From assembly GCF_041435355.1 (NCBI RefSeq), contig NZ_CP108442.1:3348001-3412000 (forward strand): DNA of 64,000 nucleotides, written 5' to 3'. Under the pieces are notes generated by a model. That model searched no databases, had not been told where the DNA came from, and was given only the letters and a program-made list of their open reading frames with translations. Position 1 is the stretch's first letter; every line of letters begins with the position of its first letter. The position numbers were made by a program, and so were the translations under genes. This DNA comes from Streptomyces sp. NBC_01276 (GTDB lineage: Bacteria; Actinomycetota; Actinomycetes; Streptomycetales; Streptomycetaceae). Below, in pieces: positions 1-7,846 of the stretch.

Positions 1-1
1 C

Positions 2-349
2 CTCGACATCAGCCGCCGCAACCACTGGCCGCCGTCCACGCCCGAGATCCTGCGGGTGGGCGAGACGCTGACGCACGCCCTGCTGGGGCAGGCCCGCGAG
101 GACGAGGCGGAGCAGGTCATCCGGGAGGCGCTGCGGGACGCGTCGCAGCCGGCGGACTCCAATCTGGTGATGCGGTTCCGGTTCACCTACGTCCTGGTGC
201 TCCTCGGGATCCGTGGGCGCACGCCGGAAGCCGTGAAGCGGCTTCGCGCGCTGGTGCACGACCTCGACCGGGTGGTGGCTTCGGAGCATCCGCTGTCCGT
301 GCAGGCCAAGGCGCTGCTGGAGAAGCTGGAGCGGGAGATGCCGGGCTGA
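2..349 (+). CDS. C-terminal part of a helical-repeat (TPR-like) protein, 5' end outside window
   Basis: The reading frame is open from the left edge of the window, so the gene begins upstream and only about 115 C-terminal residues are visible. A GTG at 56 is in frame but has no good ribosome binding site and the sequence before it is equally coding-like, so I treat it as internal. The visible part is rich in Ala, Leu, Glu and Arg with amphipathic helices of the kind found in tetratricopeptide repeats (for example the stretch with AEQVIREALRDA and the one with AVKRLRALVHDL). Such C-termini are common in large Streptomyces TPR or NB-ARC-TPR regulators, but no domain that would fix the function is present here. 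Confidence 0.6.
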   Translation, partial: LDISRRNHWPPSTPEILRVGETLTHALLGQAREDEAEQVIREALRDASQPADSNLVMRFRFTYVLVLLGIRGRTPEAVKRLRALVHDLDRVVASEHPLSVQAKALLEKLEREMPG

Positions 350-470
350 AACCTCCCTCTTTCGTGGGCAGTCGTGCCGAATTCCACCGGCCGTTGCGGG
401 CTTGCGCGTAGCCTGGCCGTGCCTCACTCTGTGTGACGCGTCCCACACCGAAATGCTCGGAGGTCCGCCG

Positions 471-662
471 ATGAACGCTCTCCCCACCGATACGAACGAC
501 GACCAGTCCCTGCAGTGGGGTGCCCCGGGGAGCGACCTGGAGGAGATGCAGGCGGAGGTCGGCAGACGCATCGCGTTGGAGGCGCTGGAGGCGGGGCGGC
601 AGGCGCTCGAACTCGACGCCAAGACCGCGTTCCGCGCCACCAGCGGGGCGCATCCGGGCTAG
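471..662 (+). CDS. 63-aa acidic helical peptide, possible precursor or partner of the downstream oxygenase
   Basis: A small open frame starts at ATG 471, placed 7-8 bases after a clear GGAGG. An in-frame start further upstream at 402 exists but lacks such a site. The peptide has a polar N-terminus, a central acidic amphipathic helix (EEMQAEV, ALEALEAGRQALEL) and a short loose tail ending in TSGAHPG. There is no signal peptide and no cysteine. It lies 105 bp upstream of a 2OG-Fe(II) oxygenase gene on the same strand. A leader-like helix plus short tail beside an oxygenase recalls ribosomal peptide precursors, but that is inference; it could equally be a small conserved protein of unrelated function. 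I do not recognise a family. Confidence 0.55.
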   Translation: MNALPTDTNDDQSLQWGAPGSDLEEMQAEVGRRIALEALEAGRQALELDAKTAFRATSGAHPG

Positions 663-767
663 TCGTACATCCGTAGGGTCGTCCAGTCGTATCCACCGCA
701 CATCCGTACCGCCGCTGCTTCCTGTTCCGTTCTCTTCATCTGTTCTCGATGACCGGGGGGCGATCGA

Positions 768-1601
768 ATGACGTCAGCGCAATCCACGGACCACCTGTTA
801 CCGACTCCACCGCACGACCCCTTCTTCCGGGCCGTCACCGCCCCGGTGTTCTCGTACGAGCTGCTGGCCGGCCTCGCCGCCGGCCGGTACGCGGCGGTCC
901 GGGTGCCCGGCTTCCTGTCGCGGGAGCGCTGCGAGGAGGTGCTCGCCGCCCTGAAGGAGCGGGAGTTTGACTCCTACGGGACGAACCGCATCCACCCGCC
1001 GGTGATGCGGTTCGGGGTGGGCGTCAGCGACCACATGGCGGACGGCGGGGTCGCCGACGGCTACTGGAAGGCCCTGGAGGGGCACCGCGAGGCCTGGCAG
1101 GGGCTGGGCCTGTCCTTCGACCCCTTCCGCACCTGCCGCGAGGGGATCGCCACGCACTGGCCGCCGGGCGTGGCGGTGGGCCGGCGGGGCGGCCGGGAGA
1201 TGGGCGACGGGGTGGCCCGGGAGCCGAACCAGGGCTTCCAGGTCCATTTCGACGACGCCTTGCGCGAGTACGCGCAGGACCTGCTCGACACCCCGCTGAT
1301 CGGCCAGTTCGCCTTCAACCTCTACCTCAGCGTGCCGCCCTCGGGCGGTGAGACGGTGCTGTGGCGGCACCGCTGGCAGCCGGAGGACGAGGCGTACCGG
1401 CTGCCGAACGCCTCCTACGGGTACGACGAGGCGGTGGTGCGCGGCGCCGAGTCCATCGAGCTGACGCCGGAGGTCGGCGAGGGCCTGCTGATCGACCCGC
1501 GCTTCTTCCACGCGGTACGGCCCAGCCACGGGGACCGCAGGATCGCACTGGGGTTCGCGGTGGGGGTCTCCGCGTCCGGCCGACTGCTCACCTGGGCCTG
1601 A
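768..1601 (+). CDS. 2-oxoglutarate/Fe(II)-dependent oxygenase-like protein
   Basis: The 277-residue product has the facial triad expected of 2OG-Fe(II) oxygenases: His160-x-Asp162 in the stretch QVHFDDA, and a distal His248 in RFFHAV, followed ten residues later by an Arg pair (257-258) suited to bind the 2-oxoglutarate carboxylate. A Ser-Gly-Gly-Glu turn before strand TVLW (about 192-199) is also typical of this fold. These enzymes hydroxylate or otherwise oxidise peptides or small molecules in the cytoplasm. The substrate cannot be read from sequence. The only close same-strand neighbour is the 63-aa peptide gene 105 bp upstream, which makes that peptide a candidate substrate, although the pairing is inferred from position only. 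Confidence 0.8.
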   Translation: MTSAQSTDHLLPTPPHDPFFRAVTAPVFSYELLAGLAAGRYAAVRVPGFLSRERCEEVLAALKEREFDSYGTNRIHPPVMRFGVGVSDHMADGGVADGYWKALEGHREAWQGLGLSFDPFRTCREGIATHWPPGVAVGRRGGREMGDGVAREPNQGFQVHFDDALREYAQDLLDTPLIGQFAFNLYLSVPPSGGETVLWRHRWQPEDEAYRLPNASYGYDEAVVRGAESIELTPEVGEGLLIDPRFFHAVRPSHGDRRIALGFAVGVSASGRLLTWA

Positions 1602-1738
1602 AGCGGTCCGCCGGACCGGCGCACCGACCGCCCGGCGCACCGACCCTGCGGAGGACCGGCCGTCCGGCCGCACGGCCGTCAACGTGAACGCCTGCACCGG
1701 ATTTTGACGGTCCGTGGCCGGACGGCTACGTTCGGGGG

Positions 1739-2578
1739 ATGGACCTCTTGCGCTACGTGGCCTTCAGCACCGACCCCCGGGGCGGCAACCCGGCGGGGGT
1801 GGTGCTGGACGCCACCGGCCTCGACGAGGCGACGATGGCCGCCACCGCGGCGGAAGTCGGGTACTCGGAGACGGCGTTCGTCGTTCCGCGCCAGGACGGC
1901 GCGTTCGACATCCGCTACTTCAGCCCGAAGGCCGAGGTGCCCTTCTGCGGGCACGCCACCATCGCCACCGCCGTCGCCCACGCCCGTCGGCACGGCGCCG
2001 GTGACCTGCTGCTGCACACCCAAGCGGGACCGGTCCCGGTGACCACCTCGGTCGGCCCGGACGGCGCCGTCACGGCCACGCTGGTGAGTGTGGAGCCGCG
2101 TACGGAGGCCCTCGCGGAGGCCGACCTGACCGAGCTGCTGGCGGCGCTGCGCTGGTCCCCCGCCGATCTCGACCCGGCCCTGCCGCCGCGGGCCGCGTAC
2201 GCGGGTGCCTGGCATCCGGTGATCGCGGCCGCGAGCCGGGAGCGGCTCGCGGACCTGGACTACGACCGGGCGGCGCTCGCCGAGCTGATGACGCGCCGGG
2301 GCTGGACGACGATCACCCTCGTGCGGCGCGAGTCGGAGTCCGTCTTCCACGCCCGCAACCCGTTCCCGCCCGGCGGCGTGGTCGAGGACCCGGCGACGGG
2401 CGCGGCGGCCGCCGCCTTCGGCGGCTACCTGCGCGCCCTCGGTCTGATCGCCACGCCGGCCCGCCTGACCGTCCACCAGGGTGTGGACATGGGGCGCCCG
2501 AGCCTGATCACGGTGGGCGTGCCGGTGGATCCCGCGGCGGGCATCGAGGTCACCGGCACGGCGGTCCCCATCTCCTGA
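1739..2578 (+). CDS. PhzF-family isomerase
   Basis: The product (279 aa) matches the PhzF/YddE family of diaminopimelate-epimerase-fold enzymes. Diagnostic features are the N-terminal GGNPAGVV motif (residues 15-22), the catalytic glutamate in YSETAF (Glu44), the YFSPKAEVPFCGHAT motif near residues 60-75, and a C-terminal DPATGAAAAAFGGYL motif near residue 215. PhzF itself isomerises dihydro-3-hydroxyanthranilate in phenazine synthesis, but most family members sit outside phenazine clusters and have unknown substrates. No other phenazine genes occur here, so a phenazine role is not supported. The start is the ATG 10 codons before the GGNP motif region; the gene stands alone, facing the convergent RidA-like gene. 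Confidence 0.9.
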   Translation: MDLLRYVAFSTDPRGGNPAGVVLDATGLDEATMAATAAEVGYSETAFVVPRQDGAFDIRYFSPKAEVPFCGHATIATAVAHARRHGAGDLLLHTQAGPVPVTTSVGPDGAVTATLVSVEPRTEALAEADLTELLAALRWSPADLDPALPPRAAYAGAWHPVIAAASRERLADLDYDRAALAELMTRRGWTTITLVRRESESVFHARNPFPPGGVVEDPATGAAAAAFGGYLRALGLIATPARLTVHQGVDMGRPSLITVGVPVDPAAGIEVTGTAVPIS

Positions 2579-2595
2579 CGGGACGCCGGACCGGC

Positions 2596-2617
2596 GGGGC
2601 GCCCGTGCGGGCGCCCC
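2596..2617. terminator. Bidirectional hairpin between convergent genes
   Basis: A perfect 10-bp inverted repeat (GGGGCGCCCG and its complement) with a two-base centre lies between the PhzF-like gene stop and the stop of the convergent RidA-like gene. No U-tract follows, as is usual in high-GC actinobacteria. Confidence 0.65.
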
Positions 2618-2631
2618 GGCCGCACGCGCCC

Positions 2632-3114
2632 CTACGCGGGGTCCCCGTCTCCGGGCGCGATCTCCACGACGATCTCGATCTCCACGGGCGAGTCCAGCGG
2701 CAGGACGTCCACCCCGACCGCGCTGCGCGCGTGCCGGCCGGCGTCGCCGAACACCTCCACGAACAGTTCGCTCGCCCCGTCCACCACCCCGGCCTGCCGG
2801 ATGAACCCGGGCGCCGAGGACACGTACCCGACCACCTTCACCACCCGCGTCACCGATTCCAGCGGTACCACCGAGTCCACGGCCGCCAGGGCCGCCAGCG
2901 CGCACTGCTGGCTGAGTTCCCTGGCCCGCTCGGGCGACACCTCGGCGCCGACCCGGCCGGTCCGCGTCAACTCGCCGTCCGTCAGCGGGATCTGCCCCGC
3001 GACGAAGACGTACCTCCCGCTGCGCACGGCCGGCACGTACGCGCCTTTGGGCGGACTCACCTCCGGCAGCCGCAGCCCGAGTCCGGCAAGCCTCTTGCGT
3101 ACGTCGTCGCTCAT
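2632..3114 (-). CDS. RidA/YjgF-family protein
   Basis: The 160-residue product belongs to the RidA (YjgF/YER057c/UK114) family, in the slightly longer subgroup with an extra N-terminal segment. Visible features are the GAYVPAVRSGRYVFVAGQIP region at the start of the trimer-forming fold and a conserved VRVVKVVGYV-like strand. RidA proteins deaminate reactive enamine/imine intermediates, with an active-site Arg near the C-terminus; here the subgroup ends ...VEIEIVVEIAP, and I do not see the canonical C-terminal R-x-x-V-Gly arrangement, so deaminase activity is uncertain. The start was set at the ATG before SDDVRKRL; a 14-residue upstream extension is open but proline-rich and unlike the family. 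Confidence 0.82.
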   Translation of the reverse strand: MSDDVRKRLAGLGLRLPEVSPPKGAYVPAVRSGRYVFVAGQIPLTDGELTRTGRVGAEVSPERARELSQQCALAALAAVDSVVPLESVTRVVKVVGYVSSAPGFIRQAGVVDGASELFVEVFGDAGRHARSAVGVDVLPLDSPVEIEIVVEIAPGDGDPA

Positions 3115-3271
3115 GGCACCCCCTGGTGGCCTCGTCCAGCCGGCCCATGCTCCCACCGCCGCGGCCGCACCGGGGCGGTCTCGGCCCTTGCGCTGACGCC
3201 GGGGGGCCCGGTCTGCTACGTACCCCCGCGGACCACGCCCCGCCCCGCCCCGCCCGCCCGGCCCCGCCCCG

Positions 3272-3847
3272 CTACCAGGTCAGCGGGTCCAGCGGGCGGC
3301 CGTCGGGGGTGACGCGGAGGTCGTGGTGGGTGTGGTCGAGGTCGATCAGCCTGATGTGGGAAGGGTCCGTCCAGGTGGCCTCCAGGACGCCCCGGGGGTA
3401 ATCGGCGGCGTACTCGGCGACGGGGTACCGACGGGTGTTCGGGAAGCGGCCCGCGTCCACGTAGATCCGCCAGACCGGGTCGGTCAGGCCGATGCCCCGT
3501 TCCACGACCAGGCGGCGGGCGGATCCGTCGGGGGCGGGGACGTCCCACTCGCGGTCCGGGAAGGGGTCGGCGACCACCGCGTACGCGGGGACGGCGAGCA
3601 CGCCCAGGACGGCCGTCCCGGCCAGGGCGAGGCCGGCGCCCTTGCGGACGCCGGGCCGGCGGGAGGCGAGCAGGGCCGCTCCGGCGAGGAGGACGGCGGC
3701 CAGGCAGGCGAGCAGGACGGGGTGGTTCAGTTCGGCCAGCAGGGCCAGGCCCCCGGGCCGGTCGCAGAAGGGGACGGCGGCCGCCGCGGCGCCCGCCGTC
3801 ACGGCGAGGGCCAGCAGCCCCCGCGCCGCAACTCTGTGCATGTCCAT
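3272..3847 (-). CDS. Small membrane protein of unknown function
   Basis: This 191-residue product starts with an Ala/Leu-rich hydrophobic helix after a short basic N-terminus (MDMHRVAARG), followed by two more hydrophobic segments around residues 38-56 and 68-86, the second preceded by an RRPGVRKG basic turn. The C-terminal half is soluble, with alternating polar and hydrophobic strands, presumably on the outer face of the membrane. I do not recognise a family. ATG 3847 and ATG 3841 are both possible starts; the first gives the longer basic N-terminus. The divergent PdxH-like gene begins 62 bp away. Confidence 0.7.
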   Translation of the reverse strand: MDMHRVAARGLLALAVTAGAAAAAVPFCDRPGGLALLAELNHPVLLACLAAVLLAGAALLASRRPGVRKGAGLALAGTAVLGVLAVPAYAVVADPFPDREWDVPAPDGSARRLVVERGIGLTDPVWRIYVDAGRFPNTRRYPVAEYAADYPRGVLEATWTDPSHIRLIDLDHTHHDLRVTPDGRPLDPLTW

Positions 3848-3909
3848 GGCCGAGCACCCTAATGCCAGGACCCGGCCGGCCCACCGGGTCACGGCCTTAG
3901 CCTGGCCGC

Positions 3910-4569
3910 ATGACCAGCGACTTCCACACCACCCTGCACTCCCTGCGGGTATGGGACACCGAGCTCCCGGCCTTCGACCCGGAGGCCGCTCCCGACGGGC
4001 CGCTGGCCCTGTTCCGGGAGTGGTTCGTCCAGGCCGCCCGGTCGGGGCAGACCGAGCCGCACACCATGAGCCTGGCGACGGTGGACGCCGAGGGGCGGCC
4101 CGACGTCCGGATCCTGATGCTGCACGACGCCGACGAGCGCGGCTGGCACTTCGCCTCGCACGCCACCAGTGCCAAGGGGCGCCAGCTGGCGCGGCACCCG
4201 CAGGCGGCGCTCTGCTTCTACTGGCCCGCGGTGGGCCGGCAGGTCCGGATCCGCGGCCGGGTCGGGGCGTGCGGGCCCGAGGAGAGCAGGGCGGACCTGG
4301 CGGTGCGCTCGCGCGGGGCGCTGGCGGCCGCGCTGACCGGGCGGCAGAGCGAGGTGCTGGACTCGGCCCAGGAGCTGGCGCGGGCCTCGGCGGCGGCGTG
4401 GGAGCTGGCCGGAGCCGAACCGGACGCGCCCGCCCCGACCTGGACCCGGTACGTACTCGATCCCGCCGAGGTGGAGTTCTTCCAGGGGGACGCCGCCCGG
4501 CGCCACGTCCGCCTGCGCTACCGGCGCGCGGCCGGAGGGACGTGGGAGCGCGAGCTCCTCTGGCCGTAG
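3910..4569 (+). CDS. PdxH-like pyridoxamine/pyridoxine 5'-phosphate oxidase family protein
   Basis: The 219-aa product has the FMN-binding split-barrel layout of pyridoxine/pyridoxamine 5'-phosphate oxidase. The N-terminal barrel contains MSLATVDAEGRPDVRILML (about residues 56-74), then FASHATSAKGRQLARHPQAAL, where the K-G-R-Q-L segment matches the FMN-phosphate binding part of PdxH. The C-terminal dimerisation segment ends in WERELLWP, close to the W-x-x-x-R-L-x-P terminus of true PdxH, although the usual Arg-Leu-x-Pro is altered to ELLWP. In PdxH the enzyme converts PNP or PMP to PLP in the cytosol. The altered tail suggests a family member with a changed substrate rather than certain PdxH. 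It is divergent from the small membrane protein. Confidence 0.78.
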   Translation: MTSDFHTTLHSLRVWDTELPAFDPEAAPDGPLALFREWFVQAARSGQTEPHTMSLATVDAEGRPDVRILMLHDADERGWHFASHATSAKGRQLARHPQAALCFYWPAVGRQVRIRGRVGACGPEESRADLAVRSRGALAAALTGRQSEVLDSAQELARASAAAWELAGAEPDAPAPTWTRYVLDPAEVEFFQGDAARRHVRLRYRRAAGGTWERELLWP

Positions 4570-4590
4570 ACGCCCTCCCGCGGTACGGGG

Positions 4591-5004
4591 TCAGGCCGCG
4601 CGGAAGACGGCCACGCGGACGCCTTCCGCCGCCTCCCGGAAGGTGACCTCCAGGGGCATGCCGATGCGGAGGGCGTCGTGCGGGCAGTCGACGACCTCCG
4701 TCATCATCCGGGGCCCTTCCGCGAGGTCGACGACGGCGGCCACGTACGGGACGCGCCCGCCGAAGGGCGGGAGGTCGTTGCGGTGGACCACCGACCAGGT
4801 GTAGAGGCTCGCCCGGCCGCTCGCCTCCTCCCACGCGACCCGGTCCTCGCCGGCCCAGCAGAAGGGGCAGAACTCGCGCGGGTAGTGGTGGGCGCGCCCG
4901 CAGTCGGCGCAGCGGCGCAGCAGGAGCCGGTCGGCCGCGGCGGCGTCCCAGTAGGGGCGGGTGAACTCGTCCGGCTCCGGGAGGTCGTGGCGCGGGGTGC
5001 TCAC
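4591..5004 (-). CDS. DUF35-type zinc ribbon / OB-fold acyl-CoA-associated protein
   Basis: The 137-aa protein has an N-terminal rubredoxin-like zinc ribbon with cysteines 32, 35, 46 and 49 (RRCADCG and EFCPFC) followed by an OB-fold ending in GVRVAVFRAA. This DUF35 pair is known as a partner of thiolases and of retro-aldolases or MaoC hydratases in acyl-CoA degradation, for example in steroid side-chain breakdown. No thiolase or aldolase partner is present in this window, which is notable. The GTG start at 5004 overlaps the stop of the DoxX gene by four bases, so the two are translationally coupled and both lie behind the operator at 5484. Confidence 0.88.
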   Translation of the reverse strand: MSTPRHDLPEPDEFTRPYWDAAAADRLLLRRCADCGRAHHYPREFCPFCWAGEDRVAWEEASGRASLYTWSVVHRNDLPPFGGRVPYVAAVVDLAEGPRMMTEVVDCPHDALRIGMPLEVTFREAAEGVRVAVFRAA

Positions 5005-5453
5005 AGGAGGATTCCGATCGTCGCGTCGAGGGACCAGGCCTGCCAGGCCATGGCGAAGAGGGCGACGAGCGAGATGAGCGCCATCATCGCGTTCTGGCCC
5101 TGCTCGGCCCAGTCGTGGATCATCAGCACCAGGTAGAGCAGGTTCAGCAGCAGTCCGCCGATCAAGGCCACCGGGGTCAGGAAGCCGAGCACCAGGCCCA
5201 GACCCAGGGCGAGTTCGGCGTAGACGACGATGTAGGCCATCAGTTTCGGGCGGGGCCGGACGACCTTGGCGAAGCCGCTCCTCACGAAGGGCCAGCGGTG
5301 CTTCCCGGCGACGTCGGCGGCCCAGGCGATGCCGGTGCCGCGCTCGAACCAGCCCTTCTTGTCCTTGTGGCGCCAGCTCTCCAGCCACCACAGGCCGAGC
5401 CCGATGCGCAGCACGGCGAGCCATTCGGCGCCGCTGAGCCAGATGGTCTGCAT
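5001..5453 (-). CDS. DoxX-family membrane protein
   Basis: This 150-residue product has four hydrophobic segments (roughly residues 8-24, 71-89, 91-112 and 122-141) and the Trp/Lys-rich loop between the first two, as in DoxX-like quinone-associated membrane proteins. DoxX was named for thiosulfate:quinone oxidoreductase, but most actinobacterial members are uncharacterised. It is the first gene of a two-gene operon with the DUF35 protein, and its ATG lies 30 bp downstream of a perfect CTGACG-GTA-CGTCAG inverted repeat, so it is probably repressed together with the acyl-CoA genes of the regulon. Confidence 0.85.
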   Translation of the reverse strand: MQTIWLSGAEWLAVLRIGLGLWWLESWRHKDKKGWFERGTGIAWAADVAGKHRWPFVRSGFAKVVRPRPKLMAYIVVYAELALGLGLVLGFLTPVALIGGLLLNLLYLVLMIHDWAEQGQNAMMALISLVALFAMAWQAWSLDATIGILL

Positions 5454-5483
5454 CCCTCACCCACCCCCACTCGACCCACTGAT

Positions 5484-5498
5484 CTGACGGTACGTCAG
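5484..5498. promoter_or_regulatory. Inverted-repeat operator (regulon site 1)
   Basis: A perfect 6-3-6 palindrome CTGACG-GTA-CGTCAG lies 30 bp upstream of the DoxX start. The size and symmetry fit a TetR-family repressor. The same sequence recurs upstream of five other transcription units in the window. Confidence 0.8.
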
Positions 5499-5570
5499 TT
5501 CAGCGGATCGGCGGCGATCCCGCAAGGGGGCTGCGGGGCGCGGGCGGCGGACCGTGCGCGGCGGCCGGGC

Positions 5571-6341
5571 TCAGGGGTGGGCGAACAGCCGCCCGTACCC
5601 GGCGATACCGCCCGCCCGCGCGCCCGCCGCGCGCAGCGCGGCCCACAGCAGGACCTGGTTCGCGCTCAGGACCGGCCGGCCCAGGGTGGCCTCCAGGGCC
5701 CCGATCGCCCCGACGGCGCGGAAGCCGTTCCCGCCGATCACCACCGCCTCGGCGGCGTCGGGCACGCGCGACGCCACCCAGTCGTGCAGGGCCTCGGGGC
5801 CGATCAGCGTCTGGCCGCTGGGGAGCCCGCACGGGGCGGCGTACGCGACCTCGAACCCGCAGTCCTCGTAGTAGCCGCGCCCCAGGTCGGTGAGGGTGTC
5901 GTCGAACCACGGCGGGTCCACGAGGGCGATCCGCCCGGCCCCCAGCGCCCGCAGGGCCTCGACCGCGGCGGCGCAGGTGGCGACCACCGGCAGGCCGTGG
6001 GCCCGCTCCCCCAGCCGGGCCAGCATGTGTCCCTCGCCGCGCGGCCCGATGACGTAGGCGGAGGAGGTGAAGGCGAAGGCGATCGCCGCCACCGGCGCCG
6101 CGGCGAGCAGAGCGGCGGCCTCGTCCACGCCCGGGGGCTCGGCGAAGGCGCGCACGGGGGCCAGCGGAAGGACCGGGTCCATCGCACCCCCGCGCCCCAT
6201 CGCCGCGAACGGCACCCGGGCGGTGTGCAGGCCCACGTCGGCCGGGGCCATGGCGCGCAGCTCCGACTCGGGGCCGACGTCGGCGTGCGGGGTGAGGATT
6301 CCGAGGCGGACGCGTACGTCCCACCCGTCGGGCTGCCACAT
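5571..6341 (-). CDS. Asp/Glu-racemase / maleate isomerase-like protein lacking both usual cysteines
   Basis: The 256-aa protein has the two-domain fold of the maleate cis-trans isomerase and arylmalonate decarboxylase group: an N-terminal RLGILTPHADVGPESELRAM stretch like the family opening motif, a first active-site loop at IAFAFTSSAYV (about 87-97) and a second at VVIGGNGFR (about 200-208). In characterised members these loops read with Cys before Thr-Ser and with Cys-Thr-Asn; here the positions are Phe91 and Gly203/204. Cysteines 123, 161 and 171 lie elsewhere. It is therefore either inactive as a racemase or uses other chemistry. ATG 6341 follows a GAGAGG site; the flavin monooxygenase gene is divergent. 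Confidence 0.75.
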   Translation of the reverse strand: MWQPDGWDVRVRLGILTPHADVGPESELRAMAPADVGLHTARVPFAAMGRGGAMDPVLPLAPVRAFAEPPGVDEAAALLAAAPVAAIAFAFTSSAYVIGPRGEGHMLARLGERAHGLPVVATCAAAVEALRALGAGRIALVDPPWFDDTLTDLGRGYYEDCGFEVAYAAPCGLPSGQTLIGPEALHDWVASRVPDAAEAVVIGGNGFRAVGAIGALEATLGRPVLSANQVLLWAALRAAGARAGGIAGYGRLFAHP

Positions 6342-6510
6342 CGCGCGTTCCTCTCGGGGACGGGCCGGGGCCCTCCACTGTGGCAGTGCGGCGGCCCGGC
6401 GGCCGCGCAGCAACGCCGGGAGGGACGTCCGGGCGGCCGTGATCGATCCGCAATCGATTCCCTCCTCGTCCGAGACCCATCAACGCTGTGTGTCGATACG
6501 ATCACTGCTC

Positions 6511-7677
6511 ATGTCCGAGCCCGACCTGACCCTCACCGAGCCCCGCCCCGTGTACGTGATCGGCGCGGGCCCCGGCGGCCTCGCCGTCGCCGCCGCGCTG
6601 CGCGCCCGGGGGGTGCGCGCGGTGGTCGTCGAGAAGTCCGGCTCCGTCGGCGCCTCCTGGCGGGGGCACTACGAGCGGCTGCGCCTGCACACCACCCGGC
6701 GCCTGTCGGCCCTGCCCGGACTGGCGATACCGAGGCGGTTCGGGCGCTGGGTCGCGCGGGCGGACGTGGTCCGCTACCTGGAGAAGTACGCGGAGTTCCA
6801 CGCCCTGGAGCTGGTCACGGGCGTCGAGGTGACCCGGATCGAACGGGCCGCCGACGGGGAGGGCTGGACCCTGCACGCCTCGGGCGGGCGGATGCTGGCC
6901 GCCGGGGCCGTGGTCGTGGCCACCGGCTTCAACCACACGCCGGCGCTGCCCGACTGGCCGGGCCGCGAGGAGTACACCGGGCGGCTGCTGCACGCCGCCG
7001 CCTACCGGGAGCCGGGGCCGTACGCCGGGCAGGACGTGCTCGTCGTCGGGGCCGGGAACACCGGCGCCGAGATAGCCGTGGACCTCGTGGAGGGCGGGGC
7101 CGCGCGGGTGCGGCTCGCGGTGCGCACCGCCCCGCACATCGTGCGCCGCTCGACGGCCGGGTGGCCGGCGCAGCGCACGGGGATCCTCGTACGGAGGCTG
7201 CCGGTGCGGTTCGTGGACCGGCTGGGGGCGCTCGTGGCGCGGACCTCGGTCCCGGACCTGTCGGCGTACGGGCTGCCGCGGCCCTCGACCGGCCTGTACA
7301 GCAGGGTGCGGCAGGGGGCGATCCCGGTACAGGACGCGGGTCTGATCGACGCCGTGCGCCGGGGCGAGGTGGAGCCGGTGGCGGCCGTCACCTCCTTCGA
7401 CGGGGCCGGGGTGGTGCTGGCGGACGGTACGCGGATCACCCCGGACGCGGTGATCGCGGCGACGGGTTACGGGCGGGCCCTGGAGGGCCTGGTGGGCCAC
7501 CTCGGCGTACTGGACGGGCGCGGACGCCCCCTCGCCCACGGGCCCCGCACCCCGGCCGGGGCCCCCGGCCTGTACTTCACCGGGTTCACCAACCCCATCA
7601 GCGGCATGCTCCGCGAGCTCGCCCGGGACGCGGAGCGGATCGCGAAGGCCCTGTCGCGGCGGCGGTCCTGCGTCTAG
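6511..7677 (+). CDS. Flavin-containing monooxygenase-like NAD(P)/FAD oxidoreductase
   Basis: The 388-residue product has two Rossmann motifs, VIGAGPGGLA near residue 16 for FAD and VVGAGNTGAE near residue 178 for NADPH, with an FMO-type fingerprint between them, YTGRLLHAAAY (the F-x-G-x-x-x-H-x-x-x-F/Y pattern). The Trp that marks Baeyer-Villiger enzymes at the end of that fingerprint is Tyr here, which points to an N- or S-oxygenating or YUCCA-like enzyme. The family ATGY motif appears near residue 324. Start chosen at ATG 6511 because the Rossmann motif follows at the usual distance. It has no obvious operator of the CTGACG type, and it precedes the acyl-CoA ligase gene on the same strand. 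Confidence 0.85.
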   Translation: MSEPDLTLTEPRPVYVIGAGPGGLAVAAALRARGVRAVVVEKSGSVGASWRGHYERLRLHTTRRLSALPGLAIPRRFGRWVARADVVRYLEKYAEFHALELVTGVEVTRIERAADGEGWTLHASGGRMLAAGAVVVATGFNHTPALPDWPGREEYTGRLLHAAAYREPGPYAGQDVLVVGAGNTGAEIAVDLVEGGAARVRLAVRTAPHIVRRSTAGWPAQRTGILVRRLPVRFVDRLGALVARTSVPDLSAYGLPRPSTGLYSRVRQGAIPVQDAGLIDAVRRGEVEPVAAVTSFDGAGVVLADGTRITPDAVIAATGYGRALEGLVGHLGVLDGRGRPLAHGPRTPAGAPGLYFTGFTNPISGMLRELARDAERIAKALSRRRSCV

Positions 7678-7763
7678 GCCGAAACGGGCCTGGACCGCAC
7701 GCGGAGGCCTCTGTCACGGTTCAGGCACACCACCTCCACCACCTTTCCTGCGCATCCCTGTTC

Positions 7764-7778
7764 CTGACGGCGCGTCAG
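7764..7778. promoter_or_regulatory. Inverted-repeat operator (regulon site 2a)
   Basis: A perfect palindrome CTGACG-GCG-CGTCAG lies upstream of the acyl-CoA ligase gene, 24 bp before a second copy. Two sites on nearly the same helical face suggest cooperative binding of repressor dimers. Confidence 0.8.
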
Positions 7779-7787
7779 TTCAGTAAT

Positions 7788-7802
7788 CTGACAACGCGTC
7801 AG
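7788..7802. promoter_or_regulatory. Inverted-repeat operator (regulon site 2b)
   Basis: CTGACA-ACG-CGTCAG matches the operator with a single mismatch in one arm. It ends 44 bp before the chosen start of the acyl-CoA ligase and also argues against the upstream ATG at 7805 as the start, since the operator would then abut it. Confidence 0.75.
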
Positions 7803-7846
7803 CTATGGATTTCATCGAGGTTCATCGAGCAGGAGCGGGCGGAACG

